Shown here: piece by piece, positions 7,799 through 15,513 of the stretch | Numbering within the stretch: position 1 is the first letter of the stretch | Layout: each line of letters starts with the position of its first letter | Assembly: GCF_000275825.1 (NCBI RefSeq) | Contig: NZ_JH719942.1 | Location: 875,600 to 939,599 of the forward strand | Direction of reading: 5' to 3' | Source: Saprospira grandis DSM 2844 | GTDB taxonomy: Bacteria > Bacteroidota > Bacteroidia > Chitinophagales > Saprospiraceae | DNA: 64,000 bases | The notes under the pieces: generated by a model | The model's input: only the letters and a program-made list of their open reading frames with translations | What the model was told of the DNA's origin: nothing | Database searches by the model: none | Program-made: the position numbers and the translations under genes

Positions 7799-9271
7799 AT
7801 GTCGAAAAAAATCATTGTTATTGGGTCTGGATTTGCGGGCCTTTCTGCGGCCTGTCATTTGGCCAAGGCTGGATATCGTGTTCAGTTATTAGAAAAAAAT
7901 GATTGTGCTGGCGGGCGTGCTCGCAAAATGGAGGTACAGGGATATCATTTTGATATGGGGCCGAGTTGGTATTGGATGCCGGAGGTTTTTGAGCAATTTT
8001 TTGAGCAATTTGGCAAAAAAGTGTCTGATTATTATGAGCTCAAGCGCTTGGACCCGGCCTATAAAATTGTATTTGGGGAGGGTGATGAGTTGGCGGTTCC
8101 GGCCGATATGCAGGCCTTAAAAGAGTTGTTTGAGCGTTATGAGCCGGGCAGTTCGGCTAAATTGCAACAATTTTTGGATGAGGCCGAATACAAATATAAG
8201 GTAGGCATGGGGGAATTTGTGCAAAAGCCTTCTTTGTCTATTTTGGAGTTTGCAGATTTTCGGGTGGTTCGGGCACTATTTAAGCTCCAAATGTTTTCTT
8301 CTATTGCCAGTCATGTAGAAAAGCTATTTAAGCATCCGCATTTGCGGGAGTTGTTGAAATTTCCCGTTTTATTTTTGGGGGCCACTCCAGAAGAAACGCC
8401 GGCCATGTACAGCTTGATGAACTATGCGGATTTGGCTTTGGGGACCTGGTTTCCTATGGGCGGCATGTATCAGATTGTGGCGGCTATGGTGAGTTTAGCC
8501 GAAGAATTGGGGGTAGAAATTTTGCTCAATGAAGAAGTGCTAAATATTGAGGTTTCTGGCAAGCAGGCCAAGGCGGCCATTACAAAAAATGGGCGTTTTG
8601 AGGCCGATATTATTGTAGCTGGGGCTGATTATCATCATGTAGACCAAAAACTACTTGCTCCTGAATATCGTAACTACAATGAGCGCTATTGGGATAAGCG
8701 GGTAATGGCGCCATCTTCTCTGCTCTTTTATTTGGGGGTAAACAAGCCGCTAGACAACCTCCTGCACCACAACCTCTTTTTTGATGAGGACTTTAAGCTA
8801 CATGCTCAAGAAATTTACAAAACGCCAAAATGGCCTAGCAAGCCTTTGTTCTATGCTTGTTTGGCCTCTAAAACCGACCCTTCCTGTGCTCCAAAAGGGC
8901 ATGAAAACCTCTTTTTATTGGTGCCTGTGGCCCCAGAACTAGAGGATACCGAAGCTACTCGAGAGTATTACTACGACTTAGTGATGGATCGTTTGGAAGC
9001 CCTAACGGGCCAAGAAATTCGCTCGGCTGTTGACTACAAACTGAGTTATGCACATAAGGACTTTAAGAAAGACTACTATGCCTATAAAGGGAACGCCTAT
9101 GGTTTGGCCAATACCCTATCGCAAACGGCTATTCTCAAGCCCCGTTTGAAGAACAAAAAACTAAACAACTTCTATTATGCTGGGCAATTGACCACGCCCG
9201 GTCCGGGTGTTCCCCCCTCTCTTATTTCTGGAGAGGTTGTCGCCCGAGAAATCATTAAGTCTAAGGGCTAA
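7799..9271 (+). CDS. crtI: Phytoene desaturase, CrtI type
   Basis: A 490-residue FAD-dependent carotenoid desaturase that converts colourless phytoene stepwise to lycopene. The N-terminal dinucleotide-binding motif is GSGFAGLSAACHLAKAGY, followed by GGRARKMEVQGYHFDMGPSWY, which is typical of CrtI. The C-terminal signature YAGQLTTPGPGVPPSLISGEV, which closes the FAD site, is present near residues 458-478. It is the first gene of a three-gene operon (crtI-crtB-lycopene cyclase), with 12 bp to crtB. The long inverted repeat in its leader is a candidate control site. Confidence 0.95.
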   Translation: MSKKIIVIGSGFAGLSAACHLAKAGYRVQLLEKNDCAGGRARKMEVQGYHFDMGPSWYWMPEVFEQFFEQFGKKVSDYYELKRLDPAYKIVFGEGDELAVPADMQALKELFERYEPGSSAKLQQFLDEAEYKYKVGMGEFVQKPSLSILEFADFRVVRALFKLQMFSSIASHVEKLFKHPHLRELLKFPVLFLGATPEETPAMYSLMNYADLALGTWFPMGGMYQIVAAMVSLAEELGVEILLNEEVLNIEVSGKQAKAAITKNGRFEADIIVAGADYHHVDQKLLAPEYRNYNERYWDKRVMAPSSLLFYLGVNKPLDNLLHHNLFFDEDFKLHAQEIYKTPKWPSKPLFYACLASKTDPSCAPKGHENLFLLVPVAPELEDTEATREYYYDLVMDRLEALTGQEIRSAVDYKLSYAHKDFKKDYYAYKGNAYGLANTLSQTAILKPRLKNKKLNNFYYAGQLTTPGPGVPPSLISGEVVAREIIKSKG

Positions 9272-9283
9272 AATACATCTCCT

Positions 9284-10126
9284 ATGGATCACTTAAAACT
9301 TTATCAGGACAGCTGCCAAGCTTGCAGCCAGCTCATTACAGAGCGTTATAGCACCTCTTTTTCGCTGGGCATTCGGATGTTTTCTAAGCGGTTCAGAGGA
9401 CCTATTTACGCCATTTATGGTTTTGTTCGCTTTGCCGATGAAATCGTAGATACTTTTCATGGGCATGACAAGGCCGATTTGCTCGAGCGGTTTCGGCAGG
9501 ATACTTATCGGGCCATTGAGGAAAAGATCAGCCTCAACCCTGTTTTGCAGGCCTTTCAAATGGTGGTTAATGAATACCAAATTGAGCGAGAACTGATTGA
9601 TGCCTTTTTGTATAGTATGGAGATGGACCTGCATTTTCAGCGCTATGAAGATAGCCTCTACAAAAAGTACATTTATGGCTCTGCCGAGGTGGTGGGCCTG
9701 ATGTGTCTGCGGGTGTTTTGCAAAGATCAGCCAAGCCTTTATGAAGAGCTAAAAGAACCAGCCTGCGCCCTAGGCTCGGCCTTTCAAAAGGTCAACTTTT
9801 TGCGCGATATGAAAAGCGATTATGCAGAAAGAGGGCGGGTGTATTTTCCGGGTGTAGATTATAAGTTGTTCAATGACCAAATCAAGGCCGAAATTGAGGC
9901 GGATATCCTCCAAGATTTTCAATTGGCCTATCATGGCATTTTGGGCCTGCCCAAAGGCTGCCGCTTTGGGGTTTATGTGGCCTATAAGTACTACCTCAAT
10001 CTCTTTCACAAAATTAAGCAATCGCCTGCCGATCGGGTAACCGAAGAGCGCATCCGAATTCCCAATGGCAGCAAATTGTATATCTTGGGCAAATCCATGA
10101 TTCGGGCACAGTTTAATCTTTTATAA
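9284..10126 (+). CDS. crtB: Phytoene synthase, CrtB type
   Basis: A 280-residue trans-isoprenyl diphosphate synthase of the squalene/phytoene family. It condenses two geranylgeranyl diphosphates into phytoene. The two aspartate-rich Mg-binding motifs are visible: DEIVD near residue 50 and the region NFLRDMKSDYAERGRVYFP near residues 170-188. SFSLGIRMF near residue 25 fits the family opening. Its stop codon TAA is followed immediately by the ATG of the lycopene cyclase, so translation is probably coupled. Confidence 0.95.
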   Translation: MDHLKLYQDSCQACSQLITERYSTSFSLGIRMFSKRFRGPIYAIYGFVRFADEIVDTFHGHDKADLLERFRQDTYRAIEEKISLNPVLQAFQMVVNEYQIERELIDAFLYSMEMDLHFQRYEDSLYKKYIYGSAEVVGLMCLRVFCKDQPSLYEELKEPACALGSAFQKVNFLRDMKSDYAERGRVYFPGVDYKLFNDQIKAEIEADILQDFQLAYHGILGLPKGCRFGVYVAYKYYLNLFHKIKQSPADRVTEERIRIPNGSKLYILGKSMIRAQFNLL

Positions 10127-10981
10127 ATGCAGCAGCAAACAAAAAAATGGGGGGCGGCTCTTCTTCTTGGAGGGCTGCCCTTGCTTTGGGTCCTTTACTT
10201 ATTATGGCAGCCCCTAGATTGGCAGGCCGAGCAGTCTATGCAGGTTCCCGCTATGGGGCCAAAACTCAGTTTTGGCGAGCATGCCTATTGGTATTTATGG
10301 ATTAACATCGGGACGCTCCTCTTCCCTTTTGTGCTCTCCTTTGATAAAAAGGTGCATTTCTATAAAAAATGGCGCTTTCTTCTGCCCGGCCTGCTCATGG
10401 TAGGCGGCTTCTTTTTGGCCTGGGATGTTTTCTTTACCCAAATGGGCGTCTGGGATTTCAATCCCCGCTATTTTACCTACTCTTTTCTGGGCCTCCCCTT
10501 AGGCGAATGGCTGTTTTTTGTTAGCGTGCCCTATGCCTGTGTCTTTATTCATGAATGCCTCTTGGCCTATATTCCTAAAGATGTTTTGGCCCCCATAGAA
10601 CGGCCCCTAAGCTGGCTTTTGGTCCTCGCCTTTTATACTATTGGCTTTTGGGGCCTCTGGATGAGCTATACCGCCTGGACCTTCCTGCTGGCAGGCAGCT
10701 TTTTGCTATGGCAATTGCTGTTTGTCCCCAACCATTATCGCAGCCGATTTTATCTGGCCTATCTCATTAGCATTTTTCCCTTTTTATTGGTCAATGGCAT
10801 CCTAACCGGAGGCTTCAATCAAGAACCCGTGGTCCTCTATAATAATAGCCAACAACTGCAAAATCTGCTCGGCTTTCGCTGCGGCAGCATCCCCTACGAT
10901 GACTTTGTTTACGGCTTTTTACTCCTTTTTCTAAATGTCGCCTTTTTTGAATACTTTAAGAAAAAGGCCAAAAAACAATAG
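10127..10981 (+). CDS. Membrane lycopene cyclase (CrtYcd/CarR type fusion)
   Basis: A 284-residue polytopic membrane protein with two copies of the lycopene cyclase domain, as in CrtYc-CrtYd fusions. The most diagnostic stretch lies near residues 100-140: AWDVFFTQMGVWDFNPRY, then GLPLGEWLFFVSVPYACVF, which carries the conserved Pro-Leu-x-Glu motif. About seven membrane helices are visible. It cyclises lycopene to gamma- or beta-carotene. In Saprospira the expected end product is the monocyclic carotenoid saproxanthin, but the later hydroxylases are not in this window. It starts directly after the crtB stop. Confidence 0.88.
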   Translation: MQQQTKKWGAALLLGGLPLLWVLYLLWQPLDWQAEQSMQVPAMGPKLSFGEHAYWYLWINIGTLLFPFVLSFDKKVHFYKKWRFLLPGLLMVGGFFLAWDVFFTQMGVWDFNPRYFTYSFLGLPLGEWLFFVSVPYACVFIHECLLAYIPKDVLAPIERPLSWLLVLAFYTIGFWGLWMSYTAWTFLLAGSFLLWQLLFVPNHYRSRFYLAYLISIFPFLLVNGILTGGFNQEPVVLYNNSQQLQNLLGFRCGSIPYDDFVYGFLLLFLNVAFFEYFKKKAKKQ

Positions 10982-11078
10982 GGCAGCTTTAAAAACAAGG
11001 ACTAGACTAGCACGAAATTTGAGCAAAAAATAATACCTTTATTCGCTAACTTTTCACTCATGTATCTAGCCCTACCCT

Positions 11079-12248
11079 ATGCCGTCCAGCAATTTTGATA
11101 TTTATGAATTACTGCCCCGCCGCAGCCGAAAAATTCTAAATAACCGCCGCCGAGCCCGCTACCATAGCCTGCCTCGGCATTGCCTGCGTATGGAGCAAAA
11201 CGAAAGCCCCTGGGGCAGCCTAGGCAGCGAGCAAGACTATAGCCAATATCCCGATCCCCAATGCCAGCTACTCTGCGAAGAAGCCGCCGAGTTTTATGGC
11301 CTGAAAAAAGAACAAATTATCGCCGGCAATGGCGGCAGCGCCCTAATCGACCTGATCTTTCGCGTCTTTTGCCAAAATGATAAGGACCATATCCTCAGCT
11401 TTAGCCCTATCGCTCCCGAGGTCCGCCACCTAGCCGACCTCAACGGTAGCCATCTCGAACTGCTCCCCCTCAATGAAGATCACCAAATTTCACTCTTCAA
11501 ACTGCGGGCAGAACTCCGCAAAGAGGTCAAAATTCTATTTCTTAGCCACCCCAACCCCATCTCTGGCCGCTGCCTAAGAGGAATCGATATTGTCGATGCC
11601 ATAGAGGGCTTTAAAGGCTTAGTGGTCCTTGATGAAAGACAACTAAATTATCAACAAGACCTTAGCCTACTCCCCTACCTCAAAGACTTTCCCAATCTGG
11701 TCATCATTCGCTCTTTTTCTAGCCTCTGGGGCCTGGCTGGCCTCCGCCTCGGCCTAGCCTTTGGCTCTGCCGAACTGATCGAGATTTTGCAAAAAATGCA
11801 AAGGCCCTTTAGTGTCAATAGTATGGCCCAAGCTGCAGCCGTAAAAGCTATGCGCCTGCCCGCCCAAAAGGATCGCGTGCTCGAACAAACCCTAGAACAA
11901 CGCAAAATCCTCATCGAAAAACTCGACCAATTGCCTCTGGTCCAAGAGGTTTTCCTCTCCAACAGCAATTGCATCCTCTTTAAGGTTAAAGAGGGCCAAA
12001 AAACTTATGAATACCTACAATCAGAAGGCATTGAGGTCTTTCCCGCCTTCCAAATTGATAAAAATTTAGAGCACTGTATCCGCATTTCTGTCGGCCAAGA
12101 GGAACAAAATAAACGCCTTATCAAGGCCCTCAAAGATATGCCGAGCAAAACCTCCCTGCGCCACAAAATTATGAAGCAAGTCGGCCAAGGCCTCAAAAAT
12201 GCTAGCCTGATTCTAGGCATGGGCGTCTTCAAAAAAATTATTGGCTAA
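11079..12248 (+). CDS. HisC-like class I/II aminotransferase homolog lacking the PLP lysine
   Basis: A 389-residue protein of fold type I, closest in pattern to histidinol-phosphate aminotransferase: NESPWG (residues 41-46), SQYPDPQ, IIAGNGGSALID (80-91), LSHPNPISGR, the aspartate of VVLDERQ (residue 185), WGLAGLRLGLAFGS (217-230) and C-terminal CIRISVG. In HisC the Schiff-base lysine lies in R-T-L-S-K-A-F. Here the aligned segment is RSFSSLW and the lysine position is Ser215 (codon AGC at 11721). The tyrosine of DEAY is also replaced, by Gln188. The fold looks intact but ordinary transamination should be impossible, so it may be a pseudoenzyme or a changed activity. It lies 97 bp after the crt operon on the same strand. 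Confidence 0.8.
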   Translation: MPSSNFDIYELLPRRSRKILNNRRRARYHSLPRHCLRMEQNESPWGSLGSEQDYSQYPDPQCQLLCEEAAEFYGLKKEQIIAGNGGSALIDLIFRVFCQNDKDHILSFSPIAPEVRHLADLNGSHLELLPLNEDHQISLFKLRAELRKEVKILFLSHPNPISGRCLRGIDIVDAIEGFKGLVVLDERQLNYQQDLSLLPYLKDFPNLVIIRSFSSLWGLAGLRLGLAFGSAELIEILQKMQRPFSVNSMAQAAAVKAMRLPAQKDRVLEQTLEQRKILIEKLDQLPLVQEVFLSNSNCILFKVKEGQKTYEYLQSEGIEVFPAFQIDKNLEHCIRISVGQEEQNKRLIKALKDMPSKTSLRHKIMKQVGQGLKNASLILGMGVFKKIIG

Positions 12249-12347
12249 CAGAATACCAATACCTCTAGGGCAGGATAGCGCAGGCTGTTCTGCCCTTTTT
12301 TATGCCCCAACACTAAGGGTTTTCTTCTTTTTATGCTGCTGTTTTTT

Positions 12348-12490
12348 GGGGGCTGCCCCGCCCTGCGGGCGGGTCGGGCTGTGTCAGGGCTCGCAGGTCT
12401 GCTCGGCCCTTCGCAAAAAAGCTGCGCTTTTTTGCTCGGTCTGGCCCTGCGGGCCACCCTTATCCATCCCTCAGCCGAGGGCCAGCCGCC
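12348..12490 (+). repeat. Modular GC-rich intergenic repeat, copy 5 (subtype 1)
   Basis: Full subtype 1 copy, GGGGGCTGCCCC to CCATCCCTCAGCC, between convergent genes. Together with copy 6 it fills most of the 467-bp gap. Confidence 0.85.
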
Positions 12491-12563
12491 AAGCACTTTA
12501 GCCTAAAAAATCATCAAAGAATGGCCAAAAAATTAATTGCATCATTGCGAAGCAATACCGTTT

Positions 12564-12587
12564 TGCTGTAGGTGGAAACCTACAGCA
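12564..12587. repeat. Perfect hairpin flanking repeat copy 6
   Basis: TGCTGTAGGT-GGAA-ACCTACAGCA is a perfect 10-bp stem with a GGAA loop, preceded by a smaller one (ATTGC-GAA-GCAAT). There is no T tract on either strand, so it is not a standard terminator. Confidence 0.6.
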
Positions 12588-12589
12588 TT

Positions 12590-12707
12590 GGCCTAGCGAT
12601 GTGCAGCAGTGCGGCGCAGCCGCAGACCAAGGCCGTCAGGCCGCAGGGCCGAGCGAACAGCGAGCTGCGAAACGTAGCGCCGACGACCGAAGGGAGGCGG
12701 AGGCCCC
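12590..12707 (-). repeat. Modular GC-rich intergenic repeat, copy 6 (subtype 2)
   Basis: Minus orientation, GGGGCCTCCGCC to GCACATCGCTAGGCC. Its GGGG end is 8 bp past the stop codon of the ligase gene. Confidence 0.85.
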
Positions 12708-12715
12708 AAAACATC

Positions 12716-15424
12716 CTAATCCTCCTGAGAAGAAGACAACAAACTGTTTTGCGCTTGTCGCTCTTGGCCAAAAGTAAGAATCTGTCGAATAAAATCGAAG
12801 GGCTGATAGCCATTGATGGCCGTTTGGTGGAAGATGCAGGTGGCGGGCGTCATGCCGGGCAAAGAATTGACCTCAATGACCAGGGTTTCGGCTCGGCCAT
12901 CGGCATAAATGCGGACAAAAGCATCGATTCGGGCATAGCCCGTAACCCCCAAAATGCGGGCCGCCTGCTCTAAATCGACCTTGATTTGGGCCGCCAAGGG
13001 CGCATATTCAAGTTTGCCAACAGCCAGGCGGGCGGGCGTAATATTTTGTCCCTCTCCGGCCAAAAACTTCTCTTCTAAGGATAAAATCTCGCCAGAAGCC
13101 AAGGTTTCAGAAGGCTCAAAGACCTCATAGCGGATGCTTCCATCGGCCTCATGATGGCAAAGTAGGCCCACGGTCACCTCCAGAAAATGTAAGGCATCTT
13201 TTTGCTCGACCAACTGCTCCAAAAGGGCATATTGCTTCTGGGGAAACTCCTCTTTGGGCAAAATGGCTAGGCGCTCTTGGGCAATTTTTGGCAAAAGGTC
13301 CTCTTCACGGAAAAGGGCCGCCAAAAAGGCCTCCAATTCCGCCTCATTTTTGATCTTTTTCACGGCAGAACTACAGCCATCATCTACCGGTTTGGCAATC
13401 AGGGGCCAGCCTAGTTTTTTGCCTGCTTGCTGCAGACTTTTCTCAGGCTGGGCCAAATAATCGTTTTTGCTCAAAAGAATTTGCTCGGTCACGGGCAGGC
13501 CAGCGGCCTTCAGCTTTTGGAGACTCTGGTATTTATCAATCGTCAAGGCGGCAGAATCGGCCTCCGAACCATTAAAGGCAATGCCTCTTTTGGCCAACTC
13601 TCTTTGGAGCGCGCCATCCTCGCCGGGGCGGCCATGCAAAGCGATAAAGGCCAAGCGGCTCTCCTCTCCTAGTTCATCAAAAGAAAGCGGGCGGGGATCC
13701 AAGCGGCTGCTTCGGCCAGAAAACTGCTGGGCAATATGAGCCGTTTCTTGGCGAATCTTTTGGATAATCGGATGCACCTTATAATTTAATAATTTATCGC
13801 GAATATCGTCGGCATTATCCTTTAGCAAAAGGTTGATTGGCAGTTCATAGAGCTGTTGGTCCTCGGCCTTACCCGTAAGGAAAACGGGAAAAGGCAGATA
13901 ATCGGCAGAGCTAGCCAACTTCTCATAAATATTGCGGCCACTTTCTACCGAAATATGGCGCTCGGAGGAATAGCCTCCAAGAATAACCGCCACCTTTTGG
14001 AGTTCGGCAACCTCTCCGTCTAGGCGTTGCATCTCACTTTCCAATTGGGCCAATAATTGGCCGTAATTATTCGGGCGCAGGCATTTTCGGCTGCGGGCCA
14101 AAAGCGATCGATGAATAATGAAGCTGAGGAAATGCGAGGGATTGAGGCCAATTTCGGCTGCTTGATGGAAAAAGAAAGAAGAAGGCAGCATGCCCGAAGT
14201 CGTATTCGGATCATTGAGAATAATGCGGCCATCGGCTTGAATAAAGCCATCAATTCGGGCATAAACATCAAACTCCAAAAAGCGGAACAGCCGTTCACAC
14301 TCTTGGCGGATCGCTTGAATTTGGGCCTCGGGCAAATCAATAGGCGTCAATTTGCGAGAAAGTCCAGCCAAATACTTAGAACGATAATCAAAAAGCTCTT
14401 TGCCCTTGATGATTTCTGTGGGGGGCAAGGCAATTGCTTGGCCATCCTCATCTTGAATCACGACACAGGAAAACTCTCGGCCCTCAATAAAGCCCTCTAA
14501 TAAAACGCTTTCCTCTCGGTATTGGCTTTGGAGGCGAAGCTTGGGGCTGTGCCCCTGCCCCAACTCCTTATCGAATAGGGCCAATAATTGCTCCGGATGA
14601 TAGAGTAACTGTTTATCTTTTTTGGGCCCTTCCACCTCTAGCGGGAAGCCCAAACCAGAGCGAATATCGAGCAATTTCCGCATCCATTGGATCTGCTCCT
14701 CTCGGCTCATTTGCTGCCAGTCTTCAGCGCTAATTTCGAGACCAAAAAAGGCATCTTCTAGGGCATCGAGAAGGTCTTCAGGCTGATTGACAATACGCAC
14801 ACCAATGGAAGAACCTTGATTGGAAGGGCGGACCACCAAGGGGAAGCCCATCTCTTTTTTGAGTTGCTCCAGATTGGGCAATTCGCCGCTCCAGTCTTTG
14901 GCCCAAATTTGTTGGATGGGAGGACTTTCAAAGCCGCCGGCCTGCATCATTTTCTTTTGGAAACTTTTGTCCATGCCCAGGCTACTCGCTCGAATCCCAG
15001 AGCCACTATAGGGAATCCCTAGCGCCTCTAACATCCCTTGAAGTTGGCCATCTTCGCCCCATTCGCCATGCAGACTCAGAAAAGCGAAATCAATCAGTTC
15101 GGGCAATTCGCTAAAGCTAATTGGGCGGCCAATTTGGGCCAGCAACTCCTTAGAAGCCTGCTTAGAAAGGCCTAGGCTTTCCACATAAATCTGAAACTGA
15201 TTTGGGCTAGGCGGTAAAGCCTCTACGGGAGGATAAAAATCTCGGATACTGCCCTTATAAAGATACTCCCAATCGAGCAGGCAGAGTTGGCCAAAACTAT
15301 CCACAAAAATAGGGATGGGCCGAAAAAGTTGTTTATTTAAATTATCGTAGACGGTCCGGCCACCTGCAAAGGCGATTTCGCGTTCTCGAGAGGGGCCAGC
15401 CAGAAATATTCCAATGTTCAACAT
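12716..15424 (-). CDS. Tandem D-alanine-D-alanine ligase fusion (two ATP-grasp modules)
   Basis: A 902-residue protein made of two complete Ddl-like modules. Module 1 (residues ~1-450) opens with NIGIFLAGPSREREIAFAGG, has FLSLHGEWGEDGQLQGMLE and IPYSGSGIRASSLGMDKS, and ends in ILNDPNTTSGMLPSS. Module 2 (~475-870) opens with VAVILGGYSSERHISVESG, has IALHGRPGEDGALQ, and ends in the canonical IEVNSLPGMTPAT. Module 2 keeps the metal-binding Glu and Asn. Module 1 has Asp-Pro-Asn instead of Glu-Val-Asn and is therefore altered. Normal Ddl is about 300-370 residues and makes D-Ala-D-Ala for peptidoglycan. Both modules carry inserts. A TAnnTTTG element lies 30 bp upstream of the ATG. Confidence 0.88.
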   Translation of the reverse strand: MLNIGIFLAGPSREREIAFAGGRTVYDNLNKQLFRPIPIFVDSFGQLCLLDWEYLYKGSIRDFYPPVEALPPSPNQFQIYVESLGLSKQASKELLAQIGRPISFSELPELIDFAFLSLHGEWGEDGQLQGMLEALGIPYSGSGIRASSLGMDKSFQKKMMQAGGFESPPIQQIWAKDWSGELPNLEQLKKEMGFPLVVRPSNQGSSIGVRIVNQPEDLLDALEDAFFGLEISAEDWQQMSREEQIQWMRKLLDIRSGLGFPLEVEGPKKDKQLLYHPEQLLALFDKELGQGHSPKLRLQSQYREESVLLEGFIEGREFSCVVIQDEDGQAIALPPTEIIKGKELFDYRSKYLAGLSRKLTPIDLPEAQIQAIRQECERLFRFLEFDVYARIDGFIQADGRIILNDPNTTSGMLPSSFFFHQAAEIGLNPSHFLSFIIHRSLLARSRKCLRPNNYGQLLAQLESEMQRLDGEVAELQKVAVILGGYSSERHISVESGRNIYEKLASSADYLPFPVFLTGKAEDQQLYELPINLLLKDNADDIRDKLLNYKVHPIIQKIRQETAHIAQQFSGRSSRLDPRPLSFDELGEESRLAFIALHGRPGEDGALQRELAKRGIAFNGSEADSAALTIDKYQSLQKLKAAGLPVTEQILLSKNDYLAQPEKSLQQAGKKLGWPLIAKPVDDGCSSAVKKIKNEAELEAFLAALFREEDLLPKIAQERLAILPKEEFPQKQYALLEQLVEQKDALHFLEVTVGLLCHHEADGSIRYEVFEPSETLASGEILSLEEKFLAGEGQNITPARLAVGKLEYAPLAAQIKVDLEQAARILGVTGYARIDAFVRIYADGRAETLVIEVNSLPGMTPATCIFHQTAINGYQPFDFIRQILTFGQERQAQNSLLSSSQED

Positions 15425-15453
15425 AGGTGCAAGGCAGATTTATAATGATGGCG

Positions 15454-15461
15454 CAAAGGTA
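15454..15461 (-). promoter_or_regulatory. Bacteroidota -7 promoter element for the ligase fusion
   Basis: TACCTTTG on the minus strand, an exact TAnnTTTG match, 30 bp upstream of the ATG at 15424. Confidence 0.6.
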
Positions 15462-15513
15462 GCAGATTTTTTAGAGAGTTGAGTTTTTAGCTACAGCTTA
15501 GAGCGCCTTAAAT

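Noticed and set aside
14057-14500. 147-codon plus-strand frame inside the ligase fusion
   Set aside because: It lies opposite conserved ATP-grasp sequence and has no start-site context or known domain.
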